From Halorubrum sp. Atlit-26R (GTDB lineage Archaea; Halobacteriota; Halobacteria; Halobacteriales; Haloferacaceae), in the NCBI RefSeq assembly GCF_003666015.1, contig NZ_QPLT01000003.1, positions 124,001 to 188,000 on the forward strand: a stretch of DNA of 64,000 bases, written 5' to 3'. The notes beneath the pieces were generated by a model that was not told where the DNA came from, searched no databases, and worked only from the letters and a program-made list of their open reading frames with translations. The translations under genes and the position numbers were made by a program. Within the stretch, counting starts at the first letter, position 1, and the number at the start of each line of letters is the position of its first letter. Of this stretch, positions 17,586 to 26,786 are shown one piece after another.

Positions 17586-17731
17586 ACGGGCGAGTGTGAG
17601 CCACGGCGCGTAAAGCTCTGCCGGACCCGCGGGTCGACGGGGGTCCGGAAGGTGAATGCTCCGGCATCGAGCCGCGGCCGCGACCGCGCCTTTCGGAGGT
17701 TTTAACCGGATTCCACCACCAGTTTACCGCA

Positions 17732-18256
17732 ATGGCTTTTGAGGATCTACTGAACGACCCCGTCATCCAGAAGTACCTCCACGAGCTGGTGGGACCGACG
17801 GGGATGCCGGTCGCGGCCGCGCCCCCCGACGGCGAGGTCACCGACGAGGAGCTGGCCGAGGAGCTCGGCTTAGAGCTCAACGACGTGCGGCGCGCGCTGT
17901 TCATCCTGTACGAGAACGACCTGGCGACGTACCGGCGCGTCCGCGACGAGGACTCCGGGTGGCTCACGTACCTGTGGACGTTCCACTACGACAACATCCC
18001 GGAGAACCTCCAGGAAGAGATGTACCGGCTGCTCGAGGCCTTAGAGGAGCGCGAGGAGTACGAGCGCACCCACGAGTTCTACCTCTGTGAGGTGTGTTCG
18101 ATCCGCTTCGAGTTCGGCGAGGCGATGGACTTCGGCTTCGAGTGCCCGGAGTGCGGTTCCCCCCTCGAAGCGATGGACAACGACCGGCTCCGCGACGCGA
18201 TGGACCAGCGCATCGAGGCGCTGCGCGACGAGCTCAACGCGGACGTGACCGGCTGA
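17732..18256 (+). CDS. tfe: Transcription factor E (TFE, TFIIE-alpha homolog)
   Basis: TFE stabilises the open complex with TBP, TFB and RNA polymerase. The 174-residue protein has the N-terminal winged helix (FEDLLNDPVIQKYLHELVG, then VTDEELAEELGLELNDVRRA, YENDLATYRRVRDED) and a C-terminal zinc ribbon with CEVCSIRFEFGEAMDFGFECPECG (split here as CEVC and CPEC pairs). A TTTTAA element (17700-17705) lies about 30 nt before the ATG. Its stop overlaps the start of the DUF2110 gene (TGATG), so the two are translationally coupled. Confidence 0.97.
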   Translation: MAFEDLLNDPVIQKYLHELVGPTGMPVAAAPPDGEVTDEELAEELGLELNDVRRALFILYENDLATYRRVRDEDSGWLTYLWTFHYDNIPENLQEEMYRLLEALEEREEYERTHEFYLCEVCSIRFEFGEAMDFGFECPECGSPLEAMDNDRLRDAMDQRIEALRDELNADVTG

Positions 18257-18951
18257 TGGTCGTCCTCGCAACCAAGTGCTACGTCGAGGGCGACGCCCGC
18301 GACCGCGCGCTCGACGGGATGAACTCGCTCGTCGCCAACGACGTCGGCGAGCTCGACGTCGACTGGCAGGTGGGCGTCCGCGACGACGACTTCGTCCAGG
18401 TCGACGTGACCGGCGAGGACGCGCCCGTCGCGCGCAACGTCCTCGCGGAGACGTGGGGCGAGGTCGTCGCCCACGACGGCGGACTGGAGGCTGGCGAGGA
18501 GTACGTCGGCACCCTCGAGTCGTGGGACGACGTCGGGGTCACCCTCGACGCCGGCGTCGACGTGTTCGTCCCCGCCGACGAGCTGGGGCTCGGCGTCGGC
18601 TCGCCGGAGCAGGTCGTCGAGCGGTTCGGCCTCGTCCAGCACCTCCCGATGCGGTTCGTCTACGGCGGCGACGCCGACGACCCGGACGCGGAGCCGACCC
18701 GGCTCGCCGACGCCGAGCGCGACCGCCTGTACGACTGGCAGCGCGGCGACGGCCGGGTGAACGTCAACTCCGCGACGCGCGGCGAGACGCGCGCGACGGT
18801 GAACCGCGCGGGCCACGCGCAGGACATCGTCACCGTCGAGCGGCTCGGACTCCTCGAACAGAGCATCGTCTGCGCGGAAGGGACTGACCCGCCGGGGTTA
18901 CTCGCCGCCATCGGCTCGTACCTCCCGGCCGAGATGCGCTGTGTGGTCTAA
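18256..18951 (+). CDS. DUF2110 family protein
   Basis: The 231-residue soluble protein starts MVVLATKCYVEGDARDRALD and shares one base with the tfe stop codon. A central EEYVGTLESWDDVGVTLDAG segment resembles an S1/OB-like strand pattern, and the C-terminus carries HAQDIVTVERLGLLEQSIVC. DUF2110 is an archaeal family of unknown function commonly found beside tfe. The coupling suggests a role linked to transcription, but no direct evidence exists in the sequence. Confidence 0.85.
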   Translation: MVVLATKCYVEGDARDRALDGMNSLVANDVGELDVDWQVGVRDDDFVQVDVTGEDAPVARNVLAETWGEVVAHDGGLEAGEEYVGTLESWDDVGVTLDAGVDVFVPADELGLGVGSPEQVVERFGLVQHLPMRFVYGGDADDPDAEPTRLADAERDRLYDWQRGDGRVNVNSATRGETRATVNRAGHAQDIVTVERLGLLEQSIVCAEGTDPPGLLAAIGSYLPAEMRCVV

Positions 18952-18966
18952 CCAGATCCGAGAACC

Positions 18967-19746
18967 GTGAACAGACGCTTCGCGCTCGCGGTGGCGGCGA
19001 TCGCCCTCCTCGCGGTCAGCGCCGGCTGCCTCGGCTACGCGACCGGCGGCGGCGAGGTGACGAACGAGACGCTCGACGCTGAGCCGCCCCGCGAGTACGA
19101 GTTCGACACGGACCGGGACGCCGCGTTCACCCTCTCGACGGACGCGAGGTACACCGCCGTGTACGCGGTCGGCGACCGGGAGGAGATCCGGCTGTACGAG
19201 CAGACGCCGTACGCGGGCGACCAGCCCCTGGAGTTCGAGGCGTTCCGGTATCGGTACCCCGACGGCGAGGTGATCACGGGCAGCGAGTTCCGCGCCCGCG
19301 GCGGCGAGATCGAGCGGACGACCGACGAGACGTGGATCCGGTTCGCGGACGACATGGCGGGCGGGGAAGCGGCGTTCTCGGGCGCCGGGTCGCCGCGCCG
19401 GTTCACGATGCGCGCCTACGTCGAGGGGTCGTACGCCGTGACGCTCCCGCCGGGCTTCACCACGGAGTTCCCGATCGTCGGCCACGTGTCGCCGCGTGAC
19501 CACTCCGTCGAGGCGGTCGGCGACCGCGACCGGATCGTCTGGGACGAGGTGTCGGGCGGCTCGATCGTCGTCCAGTCGTACCGCGAGGGCGACTTAGTGG
19601 TGTTCGGCGTCATCCTCGTGATCGGAGCGGTCGCCGCGGTCGCCGGGACGGTCTACTTCCGGCGACAGCTGGAGGCGCTCCGGGAGCGCCGCCGCGACCT
19701 CGGTTTGGGCGTCTACGACGACGATGACGACGACGGCTTGCTCTGA
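18967..19746 (+). CDS. DUF5803-type lipoprotein with C-terminal membrane anchor
   Basis: This 259-residue protein starts at a GTG with MNRRFALAVAAIALLAVSAG and then Cys, a clear lipobox for Sec-dependent lipid attachment. The exported part is about 190 residues, with EYEFDTDRDAAFTLSTDARY at its start. A hydrophobic helix at about 209-228 (VVFGVILVIGAVAAVAGTVY) and a short basic then acidic tail (YDDDDDDGLL) follow. It is thus tethered at both ends, outside the cell. It is the third gene of the tfe cluster, 15 nt after DUF2110. The function is unknown. Confidence 0.83.
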   Translation: MNRRFALAVAAIALLAVSAGCLGYATGGGEVTNETLDAEPPREYEFDTDRDAAFTLSTDARYTAVYAVGDREEIRLYEQTPYAGDQPLEFEAFRYRYPDGEVITGSEFRARGGEIERTTDETWIRFADDMAGGEAAFSGAGSPRRFTMRAYVEGSYAVTLPPGFTTEFPIVGHVSPRDHSVEAVGDRDRIVWDEVSGGSIVVQSYREGDLVVFGVILVIGAVAAVAGTVYFRRQLEALRERRRDLGLGVYDDDDDDGLL

Positions 19747-19821
19747 CGGCCGCGGGCGCGTCGATCCCCGAACGCCGCCCCCGCCGCGGTCCTTTTCTAC
19801 CGCGCGCCGCTTGAGTCGGGT

Positions 19822-20520
19822 ATGAACGCCGCCGTCGTCACCGTCGGGGACGAACTCCTCGTCGGTGACACCGAGAACACGAACGCCACCTGGCTCTGCG
19901 ACCGTCTCGACGCGCGGGGCGTCGCCGTCCGGCGCGTGACAGTCGTGCCGGACGAGGTGAGCGAAATCGCGCGCGTCGTCAACGAGTACCACGCCGAGTA
20001 CGACGCGGTGATCGTCACCGGCGGTCTCGGGCCGACGCACGACGACGTGACGATGGAGGCGGTCGCGGCCGCGTTCGGCCGCGACCTCGTCGAGAACGAG
20101 GAGGCGGCCGCGTGGCTCGCCGAGCGCGGGTACAGCGGGAGCGACCTCGCGGCGGAGACGACGCACCTCCCCGCTGACTGCCGGCCGCTGCCGAACGAGG
20201 CCGGGGTCGCGCCGGGCGCGGTCGTCGAGTCCGTCTACGTCCTGCCCGGCGTCCCGACGGAGATGAAGGCGATGTTCGAGCTGGTCGCAGACGAGTTCGC
20301 GGGGACGCTCACCCACGTGCTCACCGTCGACGTCGACGAGCCGGAGAGCGAGCTGCTGGACCGGTTCGCGTCGCTGCGCGAGCGGTTCGACGTGCGCGTC
20401 GGCTCCTACCCGGGCGAGGTCGTGACCGTGAAGATCACCGCCGAGAGCGAGGCGGAGGCCGAACTCGCCGCGGCGTGGATCCGCGAGCACACGGACGCGG
20501 TCGAGGAAGAGTCCGCCTGA
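19822..20520 (+). CDS. CinA-like molybdopterin-binding domain protein
   Basis: The 232-residue protein is a stand-alone MoCF/CinA N-terminal domain. Visible motifs are VVTVGDELLVGDTENTNATW at the start, TGGLGPTHDDVTMEAVAAAF at about residue 70, and VYVLPGVPTEMKAMFE. In bacteria this domain is fused to an NMN deamidase; the deamidase half is absent here, as is usual in archaea, so a pyrophosphatase (ADP-ribose or nicotinamide nucleotide) role is possible only by analogy. It follows the tfe cluster after a 75-nt gap. Confidence 0.88.
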   Translation: MNAAVVTVGDELLVGDTENTNATWLCDRLDARGVAVRRVTVVPDEVSEIARVVNEYHAEYDAVIVTGGLGPTHDDVTMEAVAAAFGRDLVENEEAAAWLAERGYSGSDLAAETTHLPADCRPLPNEAGVAPGAVVESVYVLPGVPTEMKAMFELVADEFAGTLTHVLTVDVDEPESELLDRFASLRERFDVRVGSYPGEVVTVKITAESEAEAELAAAWIREHTDAVEEESA

Positions 20521-20543
20521 CGGTACAGGTGCGAGCGCTCTGC

Positions 20544-20657
20544 CTAGCGGTACAGGTACGCGACCCACACGGCGACGAGCGCGAGGCTCGCGAGCAGGAC
20601 CGCGCCCGCGGTCGCGCTGATCGGCAGCGGCTCCGTCACGGCGGCTTCGAGGATCAT
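20544..20657 (-). CDS. 37-residue single-span membrane protein
   Basis: The ORF encodes MILEAAVTEPLPISATAGAV and then a hydrophobic stretch LLASLALVAVWVAYLYR, giving one helix of about 20 residues ending in Arg. An AATACTTAAG element on the minus strand (about 20685-20694) lies 30-35 nt upstream. It lies between converging neighbours and has normal codon bias. Small single-helix proteins of this kind are common and often unannotated in haloarchaea. No function can be given. Confidence 0.55.
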   Translation of the reverse strand: MILEAAVTEPLPISATAGAVLLASLALVAVWVAYLYR

Positions 20658-20792
20658 GTCTCGGCGTTGTTCTGGGGATGTCTTAAGTATTGATTCTCGC
20701 GCGACCCGTCCGTCCGCGGTCGGCCCCGCCGTCGGCGACCCGCGGCTTCCGGACGCGTCCCGTTTAAGAGTCCAGCGCGGTGAACGTCGGGT

Positions 20793-21947
20793 ATGCACGT
20801 GGGGATCGTCGTGAATCCGGTCGCCGGCATGGGCGGCCGCGTCGGACTGAAGGGGACCGACGGGAAGGTGGCCGAGGCGGTCGAGCGCGGCGCGGAGCCC
20901 CGGGCGCCGGACCGAGCGAAGCGCATGCTCGACCGGCTGGCCGCGGTCGCCCCCGAGACGGAGGTCTCCGTCGCCGCGGACCCGATGGGCGAGTCGATCG
21001 TCCGCGAGGCGGGCTTCGGTCCCGTCCGCGTCGTCGACCCCTTCGACGGCGAGGGCTCGGAGTCGACTGTGCCCCCCGAGCCGACGGGGACGACCGCGGC
21101 CCACACCGCCGCGGTCGTGCGGGCGTTCGCGGGGAACGACGGGGACGGAGCGGCCGCGGCCGAGACCGAAGCGAGCGGCGGCGACCCCGTCGACATCGTC
21201 CTGTTCGTCGGCGGCGACGGCACCGCCGCGGACGTCGCGGCCGCGCTGGAGGGGACGGACGTGCCGATGCTCGGCGTTCCCGCGGGCGTGAAGGTGTACT
21301 CCTCCGTCTTCGCCGTCTCGCCGGAGGACGCCGCCGAGGTCGCGGCGTCGTTCTCGCGGACCGAGCGCCGCGAGGTGATGGACATCGACGAGGACGCCTA
21401 CCGCGAGGGGGAGGTCAACCCGACGCTCCGCGGGGTCGCGCACGTCCCGGTCGCGGACGACCTCCAGTCGTCGAAACAGACCGCGAGCGGGACCGTCGAG
21501 TCGCTGGCAGAGGGCGTGGCGGCCGACATCCGCGGTCGCGACGGCGACGGCGTCACCTTCGTTCTCGGCCCGGGGTCGACAGTGGGCGCGATCAAAGACG
21601 AGCTCGGCTTCGAGCCGTCCCCGATCGGGGTCGACGTGTGGCGCGACGGCGAGGTGATCGCCTACGACGCGACGGAGGCCGAGATCCTCGACGCGCTCGG
21701 CGAGGAGAACGTGATCGTCGTCTCACCCATCGGCGGGCAGGGGTTCGTCTTCGGCCGCGGCAACCCCCAGATCTCGCCGGCCGTGATCCGGCGCTGCGAC
21801 CTCCGGATCGTCGCCTCGCGCGCGAAGCTCGACGACGTGCGCGCCCTCCGCGTCGACACCGACGACCCCGACCTCGACGACGAGCTCGCGGGGTGGGTCC
21901 GCGTCCGCGTCGGGAAGTTCGAGACGCGGATGATGAAGATCGTCTGA
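20793..21947 (+). CDS. ATP-NAD kinase-like protein (COG3199)
   Basis: The 384-residue protein has the NAD kinase/diacylglycerol kinase fold: MHVGIVVNPVAGMGGRVGLK at the N-terminus, the GGDGT loop in VDIVLFVGGDGTAADVAAAL (about residue 135), VPMLGVPAGVKVYSSVFAV, and VIVVSPIGGQGFVFGRGNPQ near the end. COG3199 members are longer than canonical NadK and their substrate is less certain. The insert between residues 60 and 125 is low-complexity and acidic. The gene is single, downstream of an AT-richer promoter region. Confidence 0.85.
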   Translation: MHVGIVVNPVAGMGGRVGLKGTDGKVAEAVERGAEPRAPDRAKRMLDRLAAVAPETEVSVAADPMGESIVREAGFGPVRVVDPFDGEGSESTVPPEPTGTTAAHTAAVVRAFAGNDGDGAAAAETEASGGDPVDIVLFVGGDGTAADVAAALEGTDVPMLGVPAGVKVYSSVFAVSPEDAAEVAASFSRTERREVMDIDEDAYREGEVNPTLRGVAHVPVADDLQSSKQTASGTVESLAEGVAADIRGRDGDGVTFVLGPGSTVGAIKDELGFEPSPIGVDVWRDGEVIAYDATEAEILDALGEENVIVVSPIGGQGFVFGRGNPQISPAVIRRCDLRIVASRAKLDDVRALRVDTDDPDLDDELAGWVRVRVGKFETRMMKIV

Positions 21948-22176
21948 CCGGGCGGTGTCGTCTCCCGTCGGAGCCGCTTCGGGCGGACAACGCACCGAGA
22001 CGGCTGTGCGGCGGGCAGGCGGACGGAACGGCTTCGCCGAGAGGGTAGTTCGTCCGACTTGTGACCGCAGCGAGGACGCACCTGCCGGACTATCGCTCGG
22101 TAATCGAAGACGTGGACGCGAAGCCGGTGCTGGAAGGCAGCCGGAACGCGGAAAACGGTCAGGGGTCGAGCTCGGT

Positions 22177-23955
22177 TCAGGTGCCTATCGCGGCGAACGT
22201 GAACACGAGCGCGAGGTACGCGGCGACGATGACGACCGCCAACACCGGGACCAGTGAGAAGTGGTTGTGGCTCCCGTTATTGCCGTCGACTTCACCGCGC
22301 TCGACGGCGTCAACGTCGACTTCGCCGGATTCGATGGCGTCGGCAGATGGCATTACCTCGGGGAGTCCCTTGCGTCTGGCGTCGAACTTATTGAGGACGA
22401 GCACTGCGGCCGCCGTCAGAACGAGCGCTAGTGGCAAGGCGACGTAGGCCGTCTGGAGGCCCAGACCGTATAGTATGAGCACGAACACCGTGACCACCGC
22501 GGCAGTTCCCGCGAACGGTATCTGGGTATTGACGTGGTCGATGTGATCAGAGCCCGAGAAGATCGACGACATGACCGTCGTGTCACTGATTGGCGAGCTG
22601 TGATCGCCGTAGATGGCGCCGCCGAACAGCACCCCAACGAGTACGGGGAGAATAGAGGGGCCGACCAGTTCATACCCCAGCGGGATTGCCAGGGGGGTCA
22701 GAATGGCCATCGTTCCCCAGGAGGTACCGGTCGTGAAGGCCACGAACATCGCCGCGAGGAAGATGATCACCGGGAGAAAGGTCCCGGGAATGCCGCTGCC
22801 GACCATCGCGTCGACGATGACCTGCGCGGTGCCGACCCTCTCGGCGGCTAAGCCGATCGACCACGCCAGCACGATAATCGCGATGGCGATGTTCATCGTT
22901 TTGAATCCCTGGATGATGGTGTCGCTGGCCGTTTCGAGGTCCATCGTCCGGTAGCCGAGCGCGCCGATAAAGCCGGACACCATGAACGCGAAGGAACCGT
23001 ACAGCAGACCGAGGGCCACGTCGGTCTCCTGGAACGCCTCCGAGATGCTGACGCCAAGGTTGTGGCCACCACCGAGCCACCACATCGAGACCAGGCTAAC
23101 GACGAGCAACACCAAGATAGGGCCGAAGAAATTCACGAGCGTCGGATTCTTATCACTGGGTTCGCCGACGTCCTGCGAGACGTCCGACAGCGGCGTCGCG
23201 TCCTCCCGAATGGTCCGACCAGTGGAACGCGCCCGCCACTCGGCGTCGAGCATCGGACCGAAGAACCGCTGGGTGATCGCGATGAACCCGACCATGAAGA
23301 ACGCCATGAAACAGTAGATGTTCCACGGGATGCTCTGGAGGAACAGTCCGAATGGCGTCATCCCGAGTTCCGAGGCAGTGATCGTGGCAGCCTCGAAGCC
23401 GGCGATAATCATCGATACCTGATACCCGATCCAAGACGACACCGGCCCGAACGTCGCCACGGGCGAGGTCGTCGAGTCGAGCGCGTAGGCGTGCATCTCT
23501 CGGGAGGAGCGGTTCTCCTGAGCGAGATCCCGCGTGGCGTTGCCCGTGACAATCGTGCTGGTGTATGAGCTGAAGAAGATGAACACCCCGATGAGCCAGG
23601 TGAGGATCTGCGACTCGCGGGCGCTGTCGACTCGGTCGCCGATCCACTGCTCCAGTGCCAGAATGCCCCCAGAGCGGTGAATGAACGCCGCACCCGCCCC
23701 CATGAACATGATGAGGATGATGAACTTCGTGTTGAACGGCGACCGAAACACCTCAACGAGCCAGTCCATAGTGAGTGCTGTCGCGGCGATAGGATTCCAC
23801 CCGGCCACGATCATCGCACCGATCCAGACGCCGGCGAACAGGGACACTAACACCTGCCGTGTCGTCATCGCCAGTACGATCGCGAGAAGTGGCGGTGCCA
23901 ACGCCAACAGACCGTAAGTTGTGGTGGTCACAGACAGGATTGAATATTGGTCCAT
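22177..23955 (-). CDS. NhaC-type Na+/H+ antiporter family protein
   Basis: The 592-residue protein has about 12 hydrophobic helices. Typical NhaC-superfamily parts are LLAIVLAMTTRQVLVSLFAG, TSTIVTGNATRDLAQENR, TTSPVATFGPVSSWIGYQ, FTTGTSWGTMAILTPLAIPL and GGAIYGDHSSPISDTTVMSS, the last holding the Asp/His residues expected in the transport path. The C-terminus carries an acidic segment before a last helix. The substrate may be Na+ or a small organic anion. GC content and third-position bias are lower than in neighbouring genes, which suggests later acquisition. An AT-rich promoter (ATATATAC) lies directly upstream. Confidence 0.88.
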   Translation of the reverse strand: MDQYSILSVTTTTYGLLALAPPLLAIVLAMTTRQVLVSLFAGVWIGAMIVAGWNPIAATALTMDWLVEVFRSPFNTKFIILIMFMGAGAAFIHRSGGILALEQWIGDRVDSARESQILTWLIGVFIFFSSYTSTIVTGNATRDLAQENRSSREMHAYALDSTTSPVATFGPVSSWIGYQVSMIIAGFEAATITASELGMTPFGLFLQSIPWNIYCFMAFFMVGFIAITQRFFGPMLDAEWRARSTGRTIREDATPLSDVSQDVGEPSDKNPTLVNFFGPILVLLVVSLVSMWWLGGGHNLGVSISEAFQETDVALGLLYGSFAFMVSGFIGALGYRTMDLETASDTIIQGFKTMNIAIAIIVLAWSIGLAAERVGTAQVIVDAMVGSGIPGTFLPVIIFLAAMFVAFTTGTSWGTMAILTPLAIPLGYELVGPSILPVLVGVLFGGAIYGDHSSPISDTTVMSSIFSGSDHIDHVNTQIPFAGTAAVVTVFVLILYGLGLQTAYVALPLALVLTAAAVLVLNKFDARRKGLPEVMPSADAIESGEVDVDAVERGEVDGNNGSHNHFSLVPVLAVVIVAAYLALVFTFAAIGT

Positions 23956-24123
23956 GAAAAATATTCGTATATATCTACAACGGCTTCCGTGAGATACCGG
24001 AATATCCTGAACGCTCCTCGGTCGAAATACATCATAATTCGAGTTCGCTCTGGCCGTGCGAGAGACTGAGCGAAGGTCTCGCGCGCTGAGGCCGTGCGAA
24101 TAGGATTGTCAAGAGTTTCGGGG

Positions 24124-24774
24124 TTACGTTCCGGGCTGCTTCTCGGTTAGCAGTTTCAGCCCGAACCCGATCAGTACGCTACCGCTCGCGTACTGGATGA
24201 ATCTAGAAACCGTCTCGGAGTCAACGATAATGTGCCGTACCCGACTGGCGAACGCGACCACGATCAGGAGGTACAGGACGCTGAGAGTGGCGTAGGTCAG
24301 CCCCAGAATCGACATCTGGAGAGATACGCTTGCGGTCCGAGAGATGAACTGCGGGAAGAACGCGAGGACGAAGACGGCAACCTTCGGATTGGAGACGTTG
24401 ATCGTCACTGCTTGCCTGTATGAGCGTCTAAGCGAGGAGTTCGTTTCTGAGATGGTATTCCGAATCTCGAACTCCTCGTCGTGTCGGAACGCCTGAACGC
24501 CCAGGTAGACGAGATAGGCGACGCCGAGGTACTTCACGACGGTGTATGTAAGCGCCGAGGTTCGGAGGATCGCGGCTAATCCGAGTACCGCTGCCGTCGT
24601 GTGAACGAGGATTCCTGTGGCCGTTCCGCACGCGGCGGCCGCCCCGGCATAGCGCCCGCGACGGAGACTCTCCGTCAAGGTGTATATCGTATCCGGGCCG
24701 GGAGAAAGAATGACCACTATCGCCGCCGAAACAAACGTGACAAGGGTTGTGTGGTCAAAAACGAGTACGTTCAT
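24124..24774 (-). CDS. LysE/RhtB family amino acid exporter
   Basis: The 216-residue protein has six predicted helices and the family N-terminus VVILSPGPDTIYTLTESLRR. Further landmarks are KYLGVAYLVYLGVQAFRHDE and TINVSNPKVAVFVLAFFPQF, the conserved N-P-K block of LysE proteins, and YASGSVLIGFGLKLL at the end. It should export amino acids or related small metabolites. The gene shares the lower GC content of the NhaC gene 168 nt downstream, on the same strand, so both may have been gained together. Confidence 0.9.
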   Translation of the reverse strand: MNVLVFDHTTLVTFVSAAIVVILSPGPDTIYTLTESLRRGRYAGAAAACGTATGILVHTTAAVLGLAAILRTSALTYTVVKYLGVAYLVYLGVQAFRHDEEFEIRNTISETNSSLRRSYRQAVTINVSNPKVAVFVLAFFPQFISRTASVSLQMSILGLTYATLSVLYLLIVVAFASRVRHIIVDSETVSRFIQYASGSVLIGFGLKLLTEKQPGT

Positions 24775-24893
24775 TTAAAAGAGGCCACTACGGGATTTTC
24801 AGCCCGACAATACGGGATGATTTCCTGTCAAAACCGTCAACGCGGAGTGGGGATCTGTATTCAGCACAGATATGCTATCGGCTACCGCAGATT

Positions 24894-25100
24894 TCAACGA
24901 AGCCGAATAAAAAGCGTTTGATCCTCCCACGACCTCGGGGAGCAGTCTGCTTTGTCGATTCCGACGACGACACGGCTACCGCAGTATCTGAGGGAGTGAT
25001 TGTTCGTGTCTCGGTCGACGAAGCGTAGACCGATCAGTTCGGTAGCCCCGAGCTTCGTACCTCCCTGCTGGGACTCCGTCAGGAGATAGCGGTAGACCAT
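24894..25100 (-). CDS. Possible 68-residue small protein
   Basis: The ORF begins MVYRYLLTESQQGGTKLGAT and ends with EDQTLFIRLR. A TTTATAAA box on the minus strand (25129-25136) lies about 29 nt upstream of the ATG, the normal distance for a leaderless haloarchaeal gene, which is the main argument for it. Codon bias is weaker than in core genes, like the rest of this low-GC segment. I do not recognise a family. The remaining sequence from 24775 to 25195 holds nothing else I can support. Confidence 0.4.
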   Translation of the reverse strand: MVYRYLLTESQQGGTKLGATELIGLRFVDRDTNNHSLRYCGSRVVVGIDKADCSPRSWEDQTLFIRLR

Positions 25101-25195
25101 AGTCGTCGGACGGCGACACGCGACTCGATTTATAAACGCCGACCGTTGACGCCGCCGACAGACAGCCCTTTGTCGCTCGCTACACCCGGAGTCGT

Positions 25196-25759
25196 ATGGG
25201 ACGCGAGAAGGAGCGGATGCTCGCCGGTGAGGCGTACGACCCGTCGGCCCCCGAACTCGTCGCCGATCGCCGGCGCGCACGGGACCGCTGCCGGCGGTAC
25301 AACGACACCGCGCCGACGGAGACCGACCGCCGGGATCGCCTGCTCAGCGAGCTGTTCGGCGACGTCGGAGACGACGCGACGATCCTACCGCCGTTCCGCT
25401 GCGACTACGGGTACAACGTCGGCGTCGGCGACGGCTTCTTCGCGAACTACGGCTGCGTCTTCTTAGACGTCGCACCGGTCGCGTTCGGCGAGAACTGTCA
25501 GCTCGGGCCGGGCGTCCACGTCTACACCGCGACGCACCCGATCGACCCCGAGGAGCGCGCGGCCGGGCTGGAGTTCGGCGACCCCGTCACTGTCGGCGAC
25601 GACGTCTGGATCGGGGGCCGGGCGGTGCTCACGCCCGGGGTCGAGGTCGGCGACGGCGCGGTCGTCGCGGCCGGAGCCGTGGTGGTGGACGACGTGCCGG
25701 CGCGGACGGTGGTCGGCGGCAACCCGGCCGAGACGATCCGAGAAATCGACGACGAGTGA
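25196..25759 (+). CDS. Sugar O-acetyltransferase (Maa/LacA/NodL type)
   Basis: The 187-residue protein has the Maa N-terminal helix block (KERMLAGEAYDPSAPELVAD) followed by a left-handed beta-helix of hexapeptide repeats, FRCDYGYNVGVGDGFFANYG, HVYTATHPIDPEERAAGLEF with the probable catalytic His, and the closing VVGGNPAETIREI. It transfers acetyl from acetyl-CoA to a sugar hydroxyl. It is convergent with prs, 3 nt apart. The acceptor is unknown. Confidence 0.9.
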   Translation: MGREKERMLAGEAYDPSAPELVADRRRARDRCRRYNDTAPTETDRRDRLLSELFGDVGDDATILPPFRCDYGYNVGVGDGFFANYGCVFLDVAPVAFGENCQLGPGVHVYTATHPIDPEERAAGLEFGDPVTVGDDVWIGGRAVLTPGVEVGDGAVVAAGAVVVDDVPARTVVGGNPAETIREIDDE

Positions 25760-25762
25760 CCT

Positions 25763-26623
25763 CTACCGCGAGTCCAGCGCGTCGACCACCGCGGGCGCGA
25801 CGCTGACGACGCTACAGCCGCGCTCGACGGTGTCGGTGCCCACGATCCGGTCGACGCCGGCGGCACGGAGCTTCGTCACCGCGTTGGCCGCGAGGACCGG
25901 GTGGACGCAGGCGGTCAGCACCCGCGCGGCGCCGCGGTCGGTGAGGACGGCGACCGACTCGCTCATCGTGGAACCGGTCGCGATGATGTCGTCGACGACG
26001 ACCACGTCGCGGTCGGCGACCGGCGCGTCGGAGGGCGACACCGCGACGGCGCCCGTCTCGCGGTCGCGGTGCTTCTCGAAGTAGTCCGTCTCGCCGGCGC
26101 CGTAGGCGTCGCGGACGGTGGCGGCCGCGTCGATCGCCCCTTCGTCCGGCGCGAGGAAGAGCGGGTCGTCGAGGTCGGCCGGGAGCGGAGCCGCGAGGAC
26201 GCCCGCGGCGTCGACCGTCTCGGCGGGGACGTCGAAGAAGTCGGCGACGGTCGTCTCGTGGGGGTTGACGAGGACGACGCGGTCGGTCCCGGTCGAGATC
26301 GCCCGCGCCATCGCGCGGGCCGAGACCGGCTCGCCGTCGCCGAAGGAGTCGTCCTGGCGCGCGTACCCCATATAGGGGACAACGGTCGTCACGTCCGTCG
26401 CGCCGGCCTCGCGGACGGCGTCTTGGAGCTGGAGCAGTTCGACCCACGCCTCGTCGGAGTCGGTCGCGGCGACGATCACGGCCTCGTCGGCGTCGAAGTC
26501 GGGCACCGCGGCGAGCCCCTCCCCGTCCGGGAACCGGTCGTATGTCGGGGTGGCGAGCGCCCGGCCCGTCTCCGCGGCGAGCGCGGCCGCGAGCTGCTGC
26601 GAGCTGGACCCGGGTACGATCAT
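25763..26623 (-). CDS. prs: Ribose-phosphate pyrophosphokinase (PRPP synthetase)
   Basis: The enzyme makes PRPP from ribose-5-phosphate and ATP for nucleotide, histidine and tryptophan synthesis. The 286-residue protein starts MIVPGSSSQQLAAALAAETG and has VVPYMGYARQDDSFGDGEPV (ATP-binding region), VLVNPHETTVADFF, and the PRPP loop DVVVVDDIIATGSTMSES. This is the short archaeal form. The frame continues upstream to 26746, but the ATG at 26623 matches the family start. Confidence 0.95.
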   Translation of the reverse strand: MIVPGSSSQQLAAALAAETGRALATPTYDRFPDGEGLAAVPDFDADEAVIVAATDSDEAWVELLQLQDAVREAGATDVTTVVPYMGYARQDDSFGDGEPVSARAMARAISTGTDRVVLVNPHETTVADFFDVPAETVDAAGVLAAPLPADLDDPLFLAPDEGAIDAAATVRDAYGAGETDYFEKHRDRETGAVAVSPSDAPVADRDVVVVDDIIATGSTMSESVAVLTDRGAARVLTACVHPVLAANAVTKLRAAGVDRIVGTDTVERGCSVVSVAPAVVDALDSR

Positions 26624-26786
26624 GGGCGTCCGTTCCGCGGACTCCGGTAAACCAGTTTCCTTACCGCGCGGACCCGGTGGGACGCTCGGCCGCGGAACAC
26701 ACGGCGCCGCCGCGAGCCACGCGAGCGCGACCCACACCGGCCCCACAGGGGCGGATATTTACGGGCGCGGCGGGTACGAGCGCCCA

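Noticed and set aside
21948-22176. Possible RNA gene between the NAD-kinase-like gene and the NhaC gene
   Set aside because: I found no tRNA-like arms or conserved structure there, only ordinary GC-rich sequence.
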